A stretch of DNA of 64,000 nucleotides from Pseudomonadota bacterium (GTDB lineage: Bacteria; Pseudomonadota; Alphaproteobacteria; Sphingomonadales; Sphingomonadaceae). The position numbers and the translations under genes were made by a program. The stretch covers positions 1-64,000 of the forward strand of contig JAEZFL010000027.1 in assembly GCA_023417515.1 (NCBI GenBank). The letters are read 5' to 3'. The notes below the pieces were generated by a model. The model was not told the origin of the DNA and did no database searches. It saw only the letters and a program-made list of their open reading frames with translations. Below are positions 50,607 through 59,800 of the stretch, piece by piece. Position 1 is the stretch's first letter. The number at the start of each line of letters is the position of its first letter.

Positions 50607-51341
50607 TCAGCCGGTGTCGTCGCCGGAGAGCTGCTCGAGACGCTCGCGCCGGAGCAGCTCGACCCGGTCGCCCGGGATGAGCGTGATCAGCCCCGCCTTG
50701 CGCAGCGATGTGAAGGCGCGGCTGACCGTCTCCTTGGTGAGCCCGAGATGGTCGGCGATGTCGGCCCGGGTCATCGCCAGGCGGACGATCTCCCAGTCCG
50801 AATTGCGTGCTTTGGCGCGGTCGAACATGGCGAGGAGGAAGCTCGCCACCCGCTCGGTCGCGGTCTTCCGCCCGAGCAGGACGATCTGCTCGCGGGCGGC
50901 GCCCAGCTCGTGCGCGGCCATGGCGTAGAGCTCGCGGCCGATGTCGGGATGGTCCTCGACGAACCGGTCGAACCGCTCGCGCGGGAAGCGGCAAATTTCG
51001 ACCGGCTCCAGCGCTTCGGCGGTATAGGCATGGACGTCCTCCAGAGTCAGGCCGAGGAAGTCGCCGGCCTGGACGAAGCTGGCGACCTGCCGGCGTCCGT
51101 CCGGCAGCAGCCGGTACAGCTTCAGCATTCCGCGCGTGACGTTGTAGACGAGCTCGGCGCTATCGCCCTCGTGGAACAGGCACTGGCCGGCTTCGGCGCG
51201 TGTGGTCGAGCCCAGGGACTTGAGTTCCGCCAGCTCCTTCGCCTTGAGCACGCCGCAGAAGGTTTCGAGGCGCACCGGGCACAGTCCGCACGGGTGATCG
51301 CGCGGCAGCGCAGCCAGGCGCGGGCCACGCCCTGCCTTCAC
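50607..51341 (-). CDS. fnr: FNR-type oxygen-sensing transcription regulator
   Basis: A 244-aa CRP/FNR-family regulator. All four cysteines expected for an oxygen-labile 4Fe-4S cluster are present: Cys18, Cys21 and Cys29 in HPCGLCPVRLETFC, and Cys117 in VEICRF. The cyclic-nucleotide-like beta roll covers about 40-130. The helix-turn-helix has E204, S207 and R208 in LTKETVSRAF, the FNR recognition set for TTGAT. GTG 51341 lies eight bases after the hemN stop codon begins, so fnr is in an operon with hemN and probably autoregulated through the box at 52747-52760. Confidence 0.92.
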   Translation of the reverse strand: MKAGRGPRLAALPRDHPCGLCPVRLETFCGVLKAKELAELKSLGSTTRAEAGQCLFHEGDSAELVYNVTRGMLKLYRLLPDGRRQVASFVQAGDFLGLTLEDVHAYTAEALEPVEICRFPRERFDRFVEDHPDIGRELYAMAAHELGAAREQIVLLGRKTATERVASFLLAMFDRAKARNSDWEIVRLAMTRADIADHLGLTKETVSRAFTSLRKAGLITLIPGDRVELLRRERLEQLSGDDTG

Positions 51342-51346
51342 CGCGG

Positions 51347-52711
51347 TCAGACCGCGCCGGCATGGCGTCCCGCGCTCGCGGCGAGATGCGCGTCGAACGC
51401 GGCGGCGACGGACCTTACCAGCGGCCGGGCGGCGGGCACCACGCGGACGGCGTAGCGCGCCCGCTCGACCAGGCCGTCCTCTTCCATCCGGGCGAGCGCG
51501 TCGACCGGATAGATGGCGTCGGGATCTTGCCCGAACGGGGCGCATGCCTCCGCGACGTCGACCTCATAATCGCACATCAGCCGCGCGATGATGCGACCGC
51601 GCAGGCGATCGTCGCGGCTCAGCGCATAACCGCGCGCGACCGGGAGGCGGCCGTCGGCGATCCGTGCCTGATAGTCGGAGATGAGGACGCTGTTCTGGAC
51701 ATAGCCTTGCGGCAGCTGGCCGATCGCCGAGGAGCCGAGGCCGATCAGGGCCGGCGCCGAGTCGGTCGTATAGCCCTGGAAGTTGCGCGCCAGCTTGCCG
51801 GATGCCGCAGCTTTGGCGAGCGCATCGTCGGGCAGCGCGAAATGATCGAGCCCGATCTGGGCATAGCCGGCGCCCGCGAGCGCCTCGGCGATGGCACGGA
51901 ACTGCGCCCAGCGCTCCGGCACGTCGGGCAGCGCGGCGGCGTCGATCTTGCGCTGGTGCCGCTTGAAGGAGGGCACGTGCGCATAGCCGAAGACGGACAG
52001 GCGATCGGGCCGCAAGTGCACGGCGCGCTCGACCGTCTCTACGCACGACGCGACACTCTGGTGGGGAAGGCCGTAGATCAGGTCCAGATTGATCGAAGCG
52101 ATGCCACTCCGCCGCAAGCCGCGAACCGCTGCTTCGGTTTCCTCGAACGTCTGGACCCGGTTGATCGCGCGCTGCACTTGCGGGTCGAAGCTCTGAACGC
52201 CGAGGCTCGCGCGGGTGATGCCTTCCGCGCCGAGCATGGCAGTCATCTCGCCGGTAAGAGTGCGCGGATCGATCTCGATGGCAATCTCGGCGCCGGCCGC
52301 GAAATCGAAGCGGTCTCGAAGCGCGGCCATGAAACCGGCCAGCCCCTCCGGTCCCATCAGGGTCGGCGTTCCGCCGCCGAAATGGAGATGCTGGATCGCA
52401 GGCCGGGCCGGGAGTTGGTCCGCGACGAGCGCGATCTCCTGCTCCAGCGCGGCCATGTAGCGCGCGATCGGGTCGGAGCGGCCGGTGACGGTCGTGTGGC
52501 AGCCGCAATACCAGCACATCGCCCGGCAGAAGGGCACATGGACATAGACAGAGAGGGCAGCCGCCGGATCGAGCGCGCGCAGCCAGGCGCGATAGTCTGT
52601 CTCGCCCACCGCCTCGGTGAAATGGGGCGCGGTCGGATAGCTGGTGTAGCGCGGCACCGCGGCGCTGCCGTAGCGCGCGAGGCAGTCGGGGCTGATGGCT
52701 TGCGCGGACAT
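51347..52711 (-). CDS. hemN: Oxygen-independent coproporphyrinogen III oxidase
   Basis: A 454-aa radical SAM enzyme for haem synthesis without oxygen. The N-terminal signature YGSAAVPRYTSYPTAPHF precedes the cluster motif PFCRAMCWYCGCHT (Cys-x3-Cys-x2-Cys-x-Cys). GGGTPTLM follows, and DHFALP and NFQGYTT are HemN-specific. ATG 52711 is chosen because an upstream in-frame ATG would sit against the FNR box. It provides haem for cbb3 oxidase and nitrate reductase at low oxygen. Confidence 0.95.
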   Translation of the reverse strand: MSAQAISPDCLARYGSAAVPRYTSYPTAPHFTEAVGETDYRAWLRALDPAAALSVYVHVPFCRAMCWYCGCHTTVTGRSDPIARYMAALEQEIALVADQLPARPAIQHLHFGGGTPTLMGPEGLAGFMAALRDRFDFAAGAEIAIEIDPRTLTGEMTAMLGAEGITRASLGVQSFDPQVQRAINRVQTFEETEAAVRGLRRSGIASINLDLIYGLPHQSVASCVETVERAVHLRPDRLSVFGYAHVPSFKRHQRKIDAAALPDVPERWAQFRAIAEALAGAGYAQIGLDHFALPDDALAKAAASGKLARNFQGYTTDSAPALIGLGSSAIGQLPQGYVQNSVLISDYQARIADGRLPVARGYALSRDDRLRGRIIARLMCDYEVDVAEACAPFGQDPDAIYPVDALARMEEDGLVERARYAVRVVPAARPLVRSVAAAFDAHLAASAGRHAGAV

Positions 52712-52746
52712 GATCGGATTGACTAGCCTGTGCGTCGGCACATCCG

Positions 52747-52760
52747 TTGATTCAAATCAA
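52747..52760. promoter_or_regulatory. Perfect FNR box between hemN and moaA
   Basis: TTGATTCAAATCAA matches TTGAT-N4-ATCAA exactly and is symmetric. It lies 35 bases before the hemN start and 61 bases before the moaA start, so it may serve one or both divergent promoters, including control of fnr downstream of hemN. Confidence 0.85.
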
Positions 52761-52821
52761 AGGACGGCCGGAACCAAGCGCTAGGCGGATCGTAAATCCA
52801 ACTTAGCCAGGGTTCGCTTTG

Positions 52822-53835
52822 ATGAGTTCGGGGGGCGTGGGCGCAATCTCGACATTGATCGACAGCTTCGGAAGGCGGATCAGCTATGTGCGGATCTCGG
52901 TCACCGACCGCTGCGACCTGCGCTGCCGCTATTGCATGGCCGAGCACATGCAATTCCTCCCCAAGCGCGAAATCCTCACGCTCGAGGAAGTCTACCAGCT
53001 CGCCGACATCTTCATTGCCCGTGGGGTCAAGCGCATCCGCCTGACCGGCGGCGAGCCGCTCGTGCGCCGCGGCATCCTCGACCTGGTCGGCTGGATCGGC
53101 AAGCGCGTCGGCGACGGTCTCGACGAGCTCACCCTCACCACCAACGGCACCCAGTTGGAGCGTTTCGCCGATGGCCTCCATGCGGCCGGGGTGAGGCGGA
53201 TCAACGTCAGCCTCGACAGCCGCCGCCCCGAGCGGTTCGCCCACATCACCCGCGGCGGCGACGTCGCCCAGGTGATGCGCGGAATCGCCGCGGCGCGCGC
53301 GGCCGGCCTGCAGGTCAAGATCAACATGGTGGCGCTCGCCGGCCTCAACGAGGACGAGATCGAGGAAATGCTGGCCTGGTGCGCGGGCGAGGGGCTCGAC
53401 CTCACCCTGATCGAGACCATGCCGCTCGGCGAGGTCGAGGAGGACCGAACCAGCCATTATCTCCCGCTCGACCGGGTGAAGCGCAGGCTGGAGGAGCGCT
53501 TCACTCTGGTGCCGTCGCTCAGGCGGACCGGCGGTCCGGCGCGCTATTACGACGTCGACGGGCTCGGCGCCCGGCTGGGCATGATCACCCCGCTCACCCA
53601 GAATTTCTGCGACGGCTGCAACCGCATCCGGGTGGCGGCGACCGGCACGGTCTATGGCTGCCTCGGCCATGACCAGAAGGTCGAGCTCAGGCACGCGCTG
53701 CGCGAGGGCGGACCGGAGGCCGTCGCCGGCCTGCTCGACCGCCTCCTCGCCGGCAAGCCGCGGCGGCACGACTTCCACATCGCTGCCGAGGCCGCCCCGG
53801 CCGTCGCCCGGCACATGAGCGTGACGGGCGGCTAA
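52822..53835 (+). CDS. moaA: GTP 3',8-cyclase (molybdenum cofactor)
   Basis: A 337-aa radical SAM enzyme starting molybdopterin synthesis from GTP. The N-terminal cluster motif is DRCDLRCRYCMAEH, and the C-terminal cluster cysteines are in NFCDGCNRIRV and YGCLG. RLTGGEPLVRRG and NVSLDS are typical, and the protein ends in Gly-Gly, as functional MoaA does. It supplies cofactor for NarG. ATG 52822 is preferred over the TTG immediately upstream. Confidence 0.95.
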   Translation: MSSGGVGAISTLIDSFGRRISYVRISVTDRCDLRCRYCMAEHMQFLPKREILTLEEVYQLADIFIARGVKRIRLTGGEPLVRRGILDLVGWIGKRVGDGLDELTLTTNGTQLERFADGLHAAGVRRINVSLDSRRPERFAHITRGGDVAQVMRGIAAARAAGLQVKINMVALAGLNEDEIEEMLAWCAGEGLDLTLIETMPLGEVEEDRTSHYLPLDRVKRRLEERFTLVPSLRRTGGPARYYDVDGLGARLGMITPLTQNFCDGCNRIRVAATGTVYGCLGHDQKVELRHALREGGPEAVAGLLDRLLAGKPRRHDFHIAAEAAPAVARHMSVTGG

Positions 53836-53961
53836 TGGTGCAGGGGGCCGCATTGATCCATGTCACTGCGCCCAACGCAACGGAGCCTATCATGGAGCCG
53901 CGAGGTCAGGGACTGTCTCGGTTCCCCGCTCTCTTGCGCAACCGGTCTCTCGCGAGGCTTC

Positions 53962-53998
53962 TGAGCCCCCGCCCCCATCCCACCGGGGCCGGGGCTCA
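53962..53998 (+). terminator. Rho-independent terminator candidate after moaA
   Basis: TGAGCCCC at 53962-53969 pairs with GGGGCTCA at 53991-53998 to form an eight-base-pair GC-rich stem, followed directly by ATTTGTTTCT. It would end the moaA transcript and separate it from the nar operon. The rest of 53836-54035 shows nothing recognisable. Confidence 0.6.
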
Positions 53999-54035
53999 AT
54001 TTGTTTCTGGCACCCCAATCCGCGCGTGCCGTCAA

Positions 54036-54049
54036 ATGATCTCGATCAA
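54036..54049 (+). promoter_or_regulatory. FNR-type box upstream of narK
   Basis: ATGATCTCGATCAA matches TTGAT-N4-ATCAA with one mismatch, at the first base. It ends 60 bases before the narK start codon, a suitable place for activation of the nar operon. Confidence 0.65.
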
Positions 54050-54109
54050 CAATCTCCGTCCGGACCGCTGCCAGAGGCGCGCCACGGGAATGTTCGAGGG
54101 AATCAATCC

Positions 54110-56845
54110 ATGTCCGCTGCCGTAACCGACACGCCCGCCGCGGGCGCGGGCCAGGTGCTCTGGACCAGCACCGTCGCCTTCACCGTCTGCTTCGCGGTGT
54201 GGACGATCTTCTCGATCATCGGCCTCGGCGTGAAGGACGAGCTGGGGCTCACCGAGACCGAGTTCGGACTGCTCGTCGGCACGCCGATCCTGACCGGCTC
54301 GCTGAGCCGGGTCCTGCTCGGCATCTGGGCGGACCAATTGGGCGGCCGCAAGGTGTTCGCCGCAGTCATGGTGCTCGCCGCGATCGCGACCTTCCTGACC
54401 TCGCTCGCCGACAGCTATCTGGAGTTGCTGGTCGCGGCGCTCGGCGTCGGAATCGCCGGCGGGGCTTTCTCGGTCGGAGTCACCTACGTCTCCAAATTCT
54501 ACCCGAAGAGCCGCCAGGGCACGGCGCTCGGCATCTTCGGGGCCGGCAATGTCGGTTCCGCGGTAACCAAGTTCGTCGCACCGTTCGTGATGGTCGCGGC
54601 GGGATGGCAGGCGGTCGCGCAGCTGTGGGCGGCCGGCCTGATCGTCATGGCGGTGATCTTCCTCGCTCTGACCCGCGAGGATCCCGACCAGGTGGCGCGG
54701 CGCCAGTCCGGGGTCAAGGCGGAGAGCCTGCGCAGCCAGCTGGCCGTGCTCAAGAACGTCCAGGTCTGGCGCTTCTCGCTCTACTATTTCTTCGTCTTCG
54801 GTGCCTTCGTCGCGCTCGCTTTGTGGCTGCCGCGCTACCTGATGGGGGTTTACGGGCTCGACGTGAAGACGGCCGGCATGCTCGCCGCTTTCTATTCGGT
54901 GCCGGCGAGCCTGTTCCGAATCTATGGCGGCAAGCTGTCCGACCGCTACGGCGCGCGCTCGGTGATGTACGTGACCTTCGGAGTCAGCGTGCTGTGCTGC
55001 TTCATGCTGTCCTATCCGCCGACCACCTACATCATCGAAGGCGTGCACGGGCCGATCACCTTCCGCACCTCGATGGGCCTCGTTCCCTTCCTGGTGACGA
55101 TCTTCGTGCTCGGCTTCTTCATGAGCCTCGGCAAGGCCGCGGTGTTCAAGCACATCCCGGTCTATTATCCGAACCATGTCGGCGCGGTCGGCGGCCTCGT
55201 TGGGATGATCGGCGGCCTCGGCGGCTTCGTCCTCCCGCTCGCCTTCGGCGCCCTCAACGACATCACCGGCGTGTGGACGAGCTGCTTCGTGCTGCTGTTC
55301 GTGCTGGTCGGGGTAGCGCTCACCTGGATGCACGTCGCGATCCGCCACATGGAGCGCGGTGCCGAGCGCAAGGGCACGGCCGACCAGGTGCCCGAGCTGC
55401 CCGAGATGCAGGGCTTCGGCGAGCCCGGGATCGAGATGCGCCCGCACCGGGCCGGCCCGATCGCCGACTGGCGTCCCGAGGAGCCCGGATTCTGGCAGGC
55501 CGGCGGCCGCGCCGTGGCGAGGCGCAATTTGTGGATCTCGACCTACTGCCTGCTGCTGTCCTTCGCCGTGTGGATGGTGTGGAGCGTGGTCGTCGCGCGG
55601 CTTCCCGCGATCGGCTTCGACTTCACCACCGACCAATTGTTCTGGCTGGCGGCGCTTCCGGGCCTGTCGGGCGCGACCTTGCGCATCTTCTACGCCTTCC
55701 TCGTGCCGGTGTTCGGCGGGCGGCTGTGGACGACGCTGTCGACCGCATCCTTGCTCATCCCGGCCTTCGGCATCGGCTATGCGGTGCAGAACCCCAACAC
55801 GCCCTATCTCATCTTCCTGGTGCTCGCCTTGCTGTGCGGCTTCGGCGGCGGCAATTTCGCCTCCTCGATGGCCAACATCAGCTACTTCTTCCCCAAATCG
55901 GAGAAAGGCAACGCGCTCGCGATCAACGCCGGGCTCGGCAATCTCGGCGTCAGCGTGATGCAGTTCCTGGTGCCCGTCGTGGTGACGATGAGCCTGTTCG
56001 GCGCTCTCGGCGGTCAGGCGCAGACCGCCGCCGACGGCACCCAGATCTGGATGCAGAATGCCGGTTTCGTGTGGGTGCCGCTGATCATCGTCGGAACGCT
56101 GGCGGCCTGGTTCGGGATGAACGACATCCTGTCGGCCAAATCCTCCTTCGCGGACCAGGCGACGATCTTCGGACGGGCGCATACCTGGATCATGTGCTGG
56201 CTCTATACCGGCACGTTCGGGACCTTCATCGGCATGTCGGCCGGTTTCCCGCTGCTCGTGAACCTGGTCTTCCCCGAGGTGAACGCGCTCAGCTACGCCT
56301 TCATCGGGCCGCTGCTCGGCGCACTGTCACGGGCAGGAACCGGCTGGATCTCGGACCGGCTCGGCGGGGCCCGGGTGACCTTCTGGGTCTTCGTGGTCCA
56401 GATCGCCGCCATCCTCGGAATGATCTGGTTCCTCGACGCGGGCAGCTTCTGGGGCTTCTTCGCGATGGTGCTGCTGCTGTTCTTCGTGAGCGGCGTCGGC
56501 AACGCCTCGACCTTCCAGATGGTGCCGGGGGTCATGCGCCAGGCGGTCGACCGCGCCGAGCCCAACATGCCCGAGGACAAGCGGCGCATGCAGGCCGAGC
56601 GGGAGTCGGCCGCGGTGATCGGCTTCACCTCGGCCATCGCCGCCTACGGCGCCTTCTACATTCCCAAGGCCTATGGTTCGTCGATCGAGATCACCGGCAC
56701 CGCGGACATGGCGCTGTGGGGCTTCTTGATCTTCTACGTCAGCTGCGCCGCGCTGACCTGGGCCGTCTACAGCGGTCCGCGCGGCATCCTCCGCAACATC
56801 GAACGTCGGCCTGCGAGCGCAAGCGCGGCAGCCATCCCCGCCTGA
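54110..56845 (+). CDS. narK: NarK1-NarK2 fused nitrate/nitrite transporter
   Basis: A 911-aa protein consisting of two major facilitator domains in tandem, each with about 12 helices: residues about 20-430 and 480-900, joined by a hydrophilic linker rich in Glu, Arg and Pro. The first half has GLGVKDELGLTETEFGLL and FFMSLGKAAVFKHIPVYYP, the second GFGGGNFASSMANISYFFP, both nitrate-porter signatures. A fused NarK of this kind is known in Paracoccus, where one half is a nitrate/proton symporter and the other a nitrate/nitrite antiporter. ATG 54110 has GAGGGA upstream. First gene of the nar operon. Confidence 0.92.
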   Translation: MSAAVTDTPAAGAGQVLWTSTVAFTVCFAVWTIFSIIGLGVKDELGLTETEFGLLVGTPILTGSLSRVLLGIWADQLGGRKVFAAVMVLAAIATFLTSLADSYLELLVAALGVGIAGGAFSVGVTYVSKFYPKSRQGTALGIFGAGNVGSAVTKFVAPFVMVAAGWQAVAQLWAAGLIVMAVIFLALTREDPDQVARRQSGVKAESLRSQLAVLKNVQVWRFSLYYFFVFGAFVALALWLPRYLMGVYGLDVKTAGMLAAFYSVPASLFRIYGGKLSDRYGARSVMYVTFGVSVLCCFMLSYPPTTYIIEGVHGPITFRTSMGLVPFLVTIFVLGFFMSLGKAAVFKHIPVYYPNHVGAVGGLVGMIGGLGGFVLPLAFGALNDITGVWTSCFVLLFVLVGVALTWMHVAIRHMERGAERKGTADQVPELPEMQGFGEPGIEMRPHRAGPIADWRPEEPGFWQAGGRAVARRNLWISTYCLLLSFAVWMVWSVVVARLPAIGFDFTTDQLFWLAALPGLSGATLRIFYAFLVPVFGGRLWTTLSTASLLIPAFGIGYAVQNPNTPYLIFLVLALLCGFGGGNFASSMANISYFFPKSEKGNALAINAGLGNLGVSVMQFLVPVVVTMSLFGALGGQAQTAADGTQIWMQNAGFVWVPLIIVGTLAAWFGMNDILSAKSSFADQATIFGRAHTWIMCWLYTGTFGTFIGMSAGFPLLVNLVFPEVNALSYAFIGPLLGALSRAGTGWISDRLGGARVTFWVFVVQIAAILGMIWFLDAGSFWGFFAMVLLLFFVSGVGNASTFQMVPGVMRQAVDRAEPNMPEDKRRMQAERESAAVIGFTSAIAAYGAFYIPKAYGSSIEITGTADMALWGFLIFYVSCAALTWAVYSGPRGILRNIERRPASASAAAIPA

Positions 56846-56855
56846 AGGAGCCAAG

Positions 56856-59800
56856 ATGAGCCATTTTCTCGACCGACTCACCTACTTCCGCAGGCAAAGG
56901 GAGAAGTTCTCCGAAGGGCACGGAATCCTCACCGACGAGAGCCGCGAGTGGGAGGATGCCTATCGCAAGCGCTGGGCTGCCGATAAGATCGTGCGTTCGA
57001 CCCACGGCGTGAACTGCACCGGGTCCTGCTCGTGGAAGATCTACGTCAAGGGCGGCATCGTCACCTGGGAGACCCAGCAGACCGATTATCCGCGCACCCG
57101 GCCGGACCTGCCCAACCATGAGCCGCGCGGCTGCCCGCGCGGCGCCTCCTACAGCTGGTATCTCTACTCGGGCACTCGTATCAAATATCCGCTCGTCCGA
57201 GCCCGCCTGATCCGCCACTGGCGCGAGGCGCGCGAGACGATGACCCCGGTCGCGGCATGGACCGCGATCGTCGAGGATCTCGACAAGCGGCGCGACTGGG
57301 TGTCGAAGCGCGGCCGCGGCGGCTTCGTCCGCGTCGGCTGGGACGAGGTCACCGAGATCATCGCCGCCGCCAACGCCTATACGATCAAGAAATATGGCCC
57401 CGACCGGATTGCCGGCTTCTCGCCGATCCCGGCCATGTCGATGATCTCCTACGCCGCCGGTAGCCGTTATCTGTCGCTGATCGGCGGCAACCTCCTGAGC
57501 TTCTACGACTGGTATTGCGACCTGCCGCCGTCCAGCCCTCAGACCTGGGGCGAGCAGACCGACGTCCCGGAGAGCGCCGACTGGTACAATGCCGGCTTCC
57601 TGCTGGTGTGGGGCTCCAACATCCCGATGACCCGCGCGCCGGACGCGCATTTCTATTCGGAGGTCCGCTATCGCGGCGCCAAGAGCGTCGTCATCGCGCC
57701 CGACTTCAACGAGGCGGCGAAATTCTCCGACATGTGGCTCCACCCCAAGCAGGGCACCGACGCCGCGCTCGCGATGGCGCTCGGCCACGTCGTCCTCAAG
57801 GAATTCCACGTCGACCGGCAGGCCGAATATTTCGCGGACTATACCCGCAAATATTCCGACTTCCCGCTGCTCGTGAAAGTCGTCGAGCGCGACGGCCGGC
57901 TCGTCCCCGACCGGCTGCTGCGCGCAGCGGACCTCGCCGACGGGCTCGGCGAGGGAAGCAATCCCGACTGGAAGACAGTCGCTTTTGACGAGCTTTCGGG
58001 CGAGCTCGTCGCCCCGCTCGGTTCGGCAGGCTTCCGCTGGGGCGACAAGGGCAAATGGAACCTCGAGGAGAAAGACGGGCGGGGGCGCGACGTCAGGCTT
58101 CGCACCACGCTCAAGGATCATTCCGACGCGATCGAGCCGGTCGCCTTCCCCTATTTCGGAGGAACCGCGCCGCACGATTTCGTCGCGACCGGACATGACG
58201 AGGTGCTGATGCGCAACGTGCCGCTGAAGCGGCTCGACTTCGCCGACGGCAGCAGCGGCTACGTCGCCACCGTGTTCGACCTGTTCTGCGCCAATTACGG
58301 AGTCGACCGCGGCTTCGGCGGCGACAATGTCGCCAAGTCGTTCGACGAGGACCTGCCGTTCACGCCGGCCTGGGCGGAGAAGGTGACCGGCGTCCCGCGC
58401 CAGGCGATCATCCAGGTCGCCCGCGAGTTCGCCGACACGGCCGAGAAGACCAAGGGCCGCTCGATGGTCATCCTCGGGGCGGGGCTGAACCATTGGTACC
58501 ACATGGACATGAGCTATCGCGGGATCATCGCGTTGCTCGTGATGTGCGGCTGCATCGGCCAGTCGGGAGGCGGCTGGTCGCATTATGTCGGCCAGGAGAA
58601 GCTGCGCCCGCAGACCGGCTGGCTGCCGCTCGCTTTCGGCTCTGACTGGACCCGGCCGGCGCGCCAGATGAACGGCACCAGCTTCTTCTACGCCCACACC
58701 GACCAGTGGCGCTACGAGTCGCTCAAGGTGTCGGAGATCCTGTCGCCGCTGGCACCCGCGGGCGACTGGTCCGGAAGCATGATCGACTATAACGTCAAGG
58801 CGGAGCGGATGGGCTGGCTGCCCTCCGCTCCGCAATTCGACGCCAACCCGATCGAGTGGGGCAACCGCATCCATGCGTCGGGCGCCGATCCGGCCAGCGT
58901 CGTCGCGGACGCGCTCAAGGCGGGCGATCTCAAGCCCGCGAGCATCGACCCCGACAATCCCAAGAACTGGCCGCGCAACATGTTCTTCTGGCGCTCGAAC
59001 GTGCTCGGCGCGAGCGGCAAGGGTCACGAATATTTCCTCAAGCACCTGGTCGGATCGCTCCACGGCGTGATCGGCACCGACGAGGAAGCGGCGGGCCTCG
59101 AGCGGCCGCGGGACGTCGTGTGGCACGACGAGGCCCCGGTCGGAAAGCTCGACCTGATGGTCAACATCGACTTCCGGATGTCGACCACCAGCATCTATTC
59201 CGACATCGTTCTGCCGACCGCGACCTGGTACGAGAAGCACGACCTCAACACGTCCGACATGCACCCGTTCATCCACCCGCTGTCGGCGGCGGTTGACCCC
59301 GCGTGGGAGACGAAGAGCGACTGGAACATCTTCCGCGCCATCGCGAAGAAATTCTCGGACGTCGCGCCCGAGGTGCTCGGGGTGGAGCATGATCTCGTCA
59401 CCACGCCGATCCTTCACGACAGCCCGGGCGAGCTGGCGCAGCCTTACGAGCCAAGAGACTGGATGAAGGGCGAGTGCGAGCCGGTCCCGGGCAAGACGGC
59501 GCCGAATGTGCACCTCGTCGAGCGCAACTATCCCGAGACCTACGCCCGCTTCACCTCGATGGGGCCATTGCTCGAGAAGCTCGGCAATGGCGGCAAGGGG
59601 ATCGGCTGGGACACCAAGAAGGAGGTCGAATTATTGGGCGACCTCAACGGCCGGGTCCTGGAGGGACCGACCGCCGGCCGGCCCAAGATCGACAGCGACA
59701 TCGACGCCTGCGAGACCATCCTGATGCTCGCGCCGGAGACCAACGGCGAGGTCGCGGTCAAGGCCTGGGCCGCGCTTGGGCAGGCGACCGGCCGCGACCA

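Noticed and set aside
53853..53866. Second FNR-like site (TTGATCCATGTCAC) downstream of moaA
   Set aside because: Only the left half matches; the right half has two mismatches and the site lies upstream of a terminator, far from narK.
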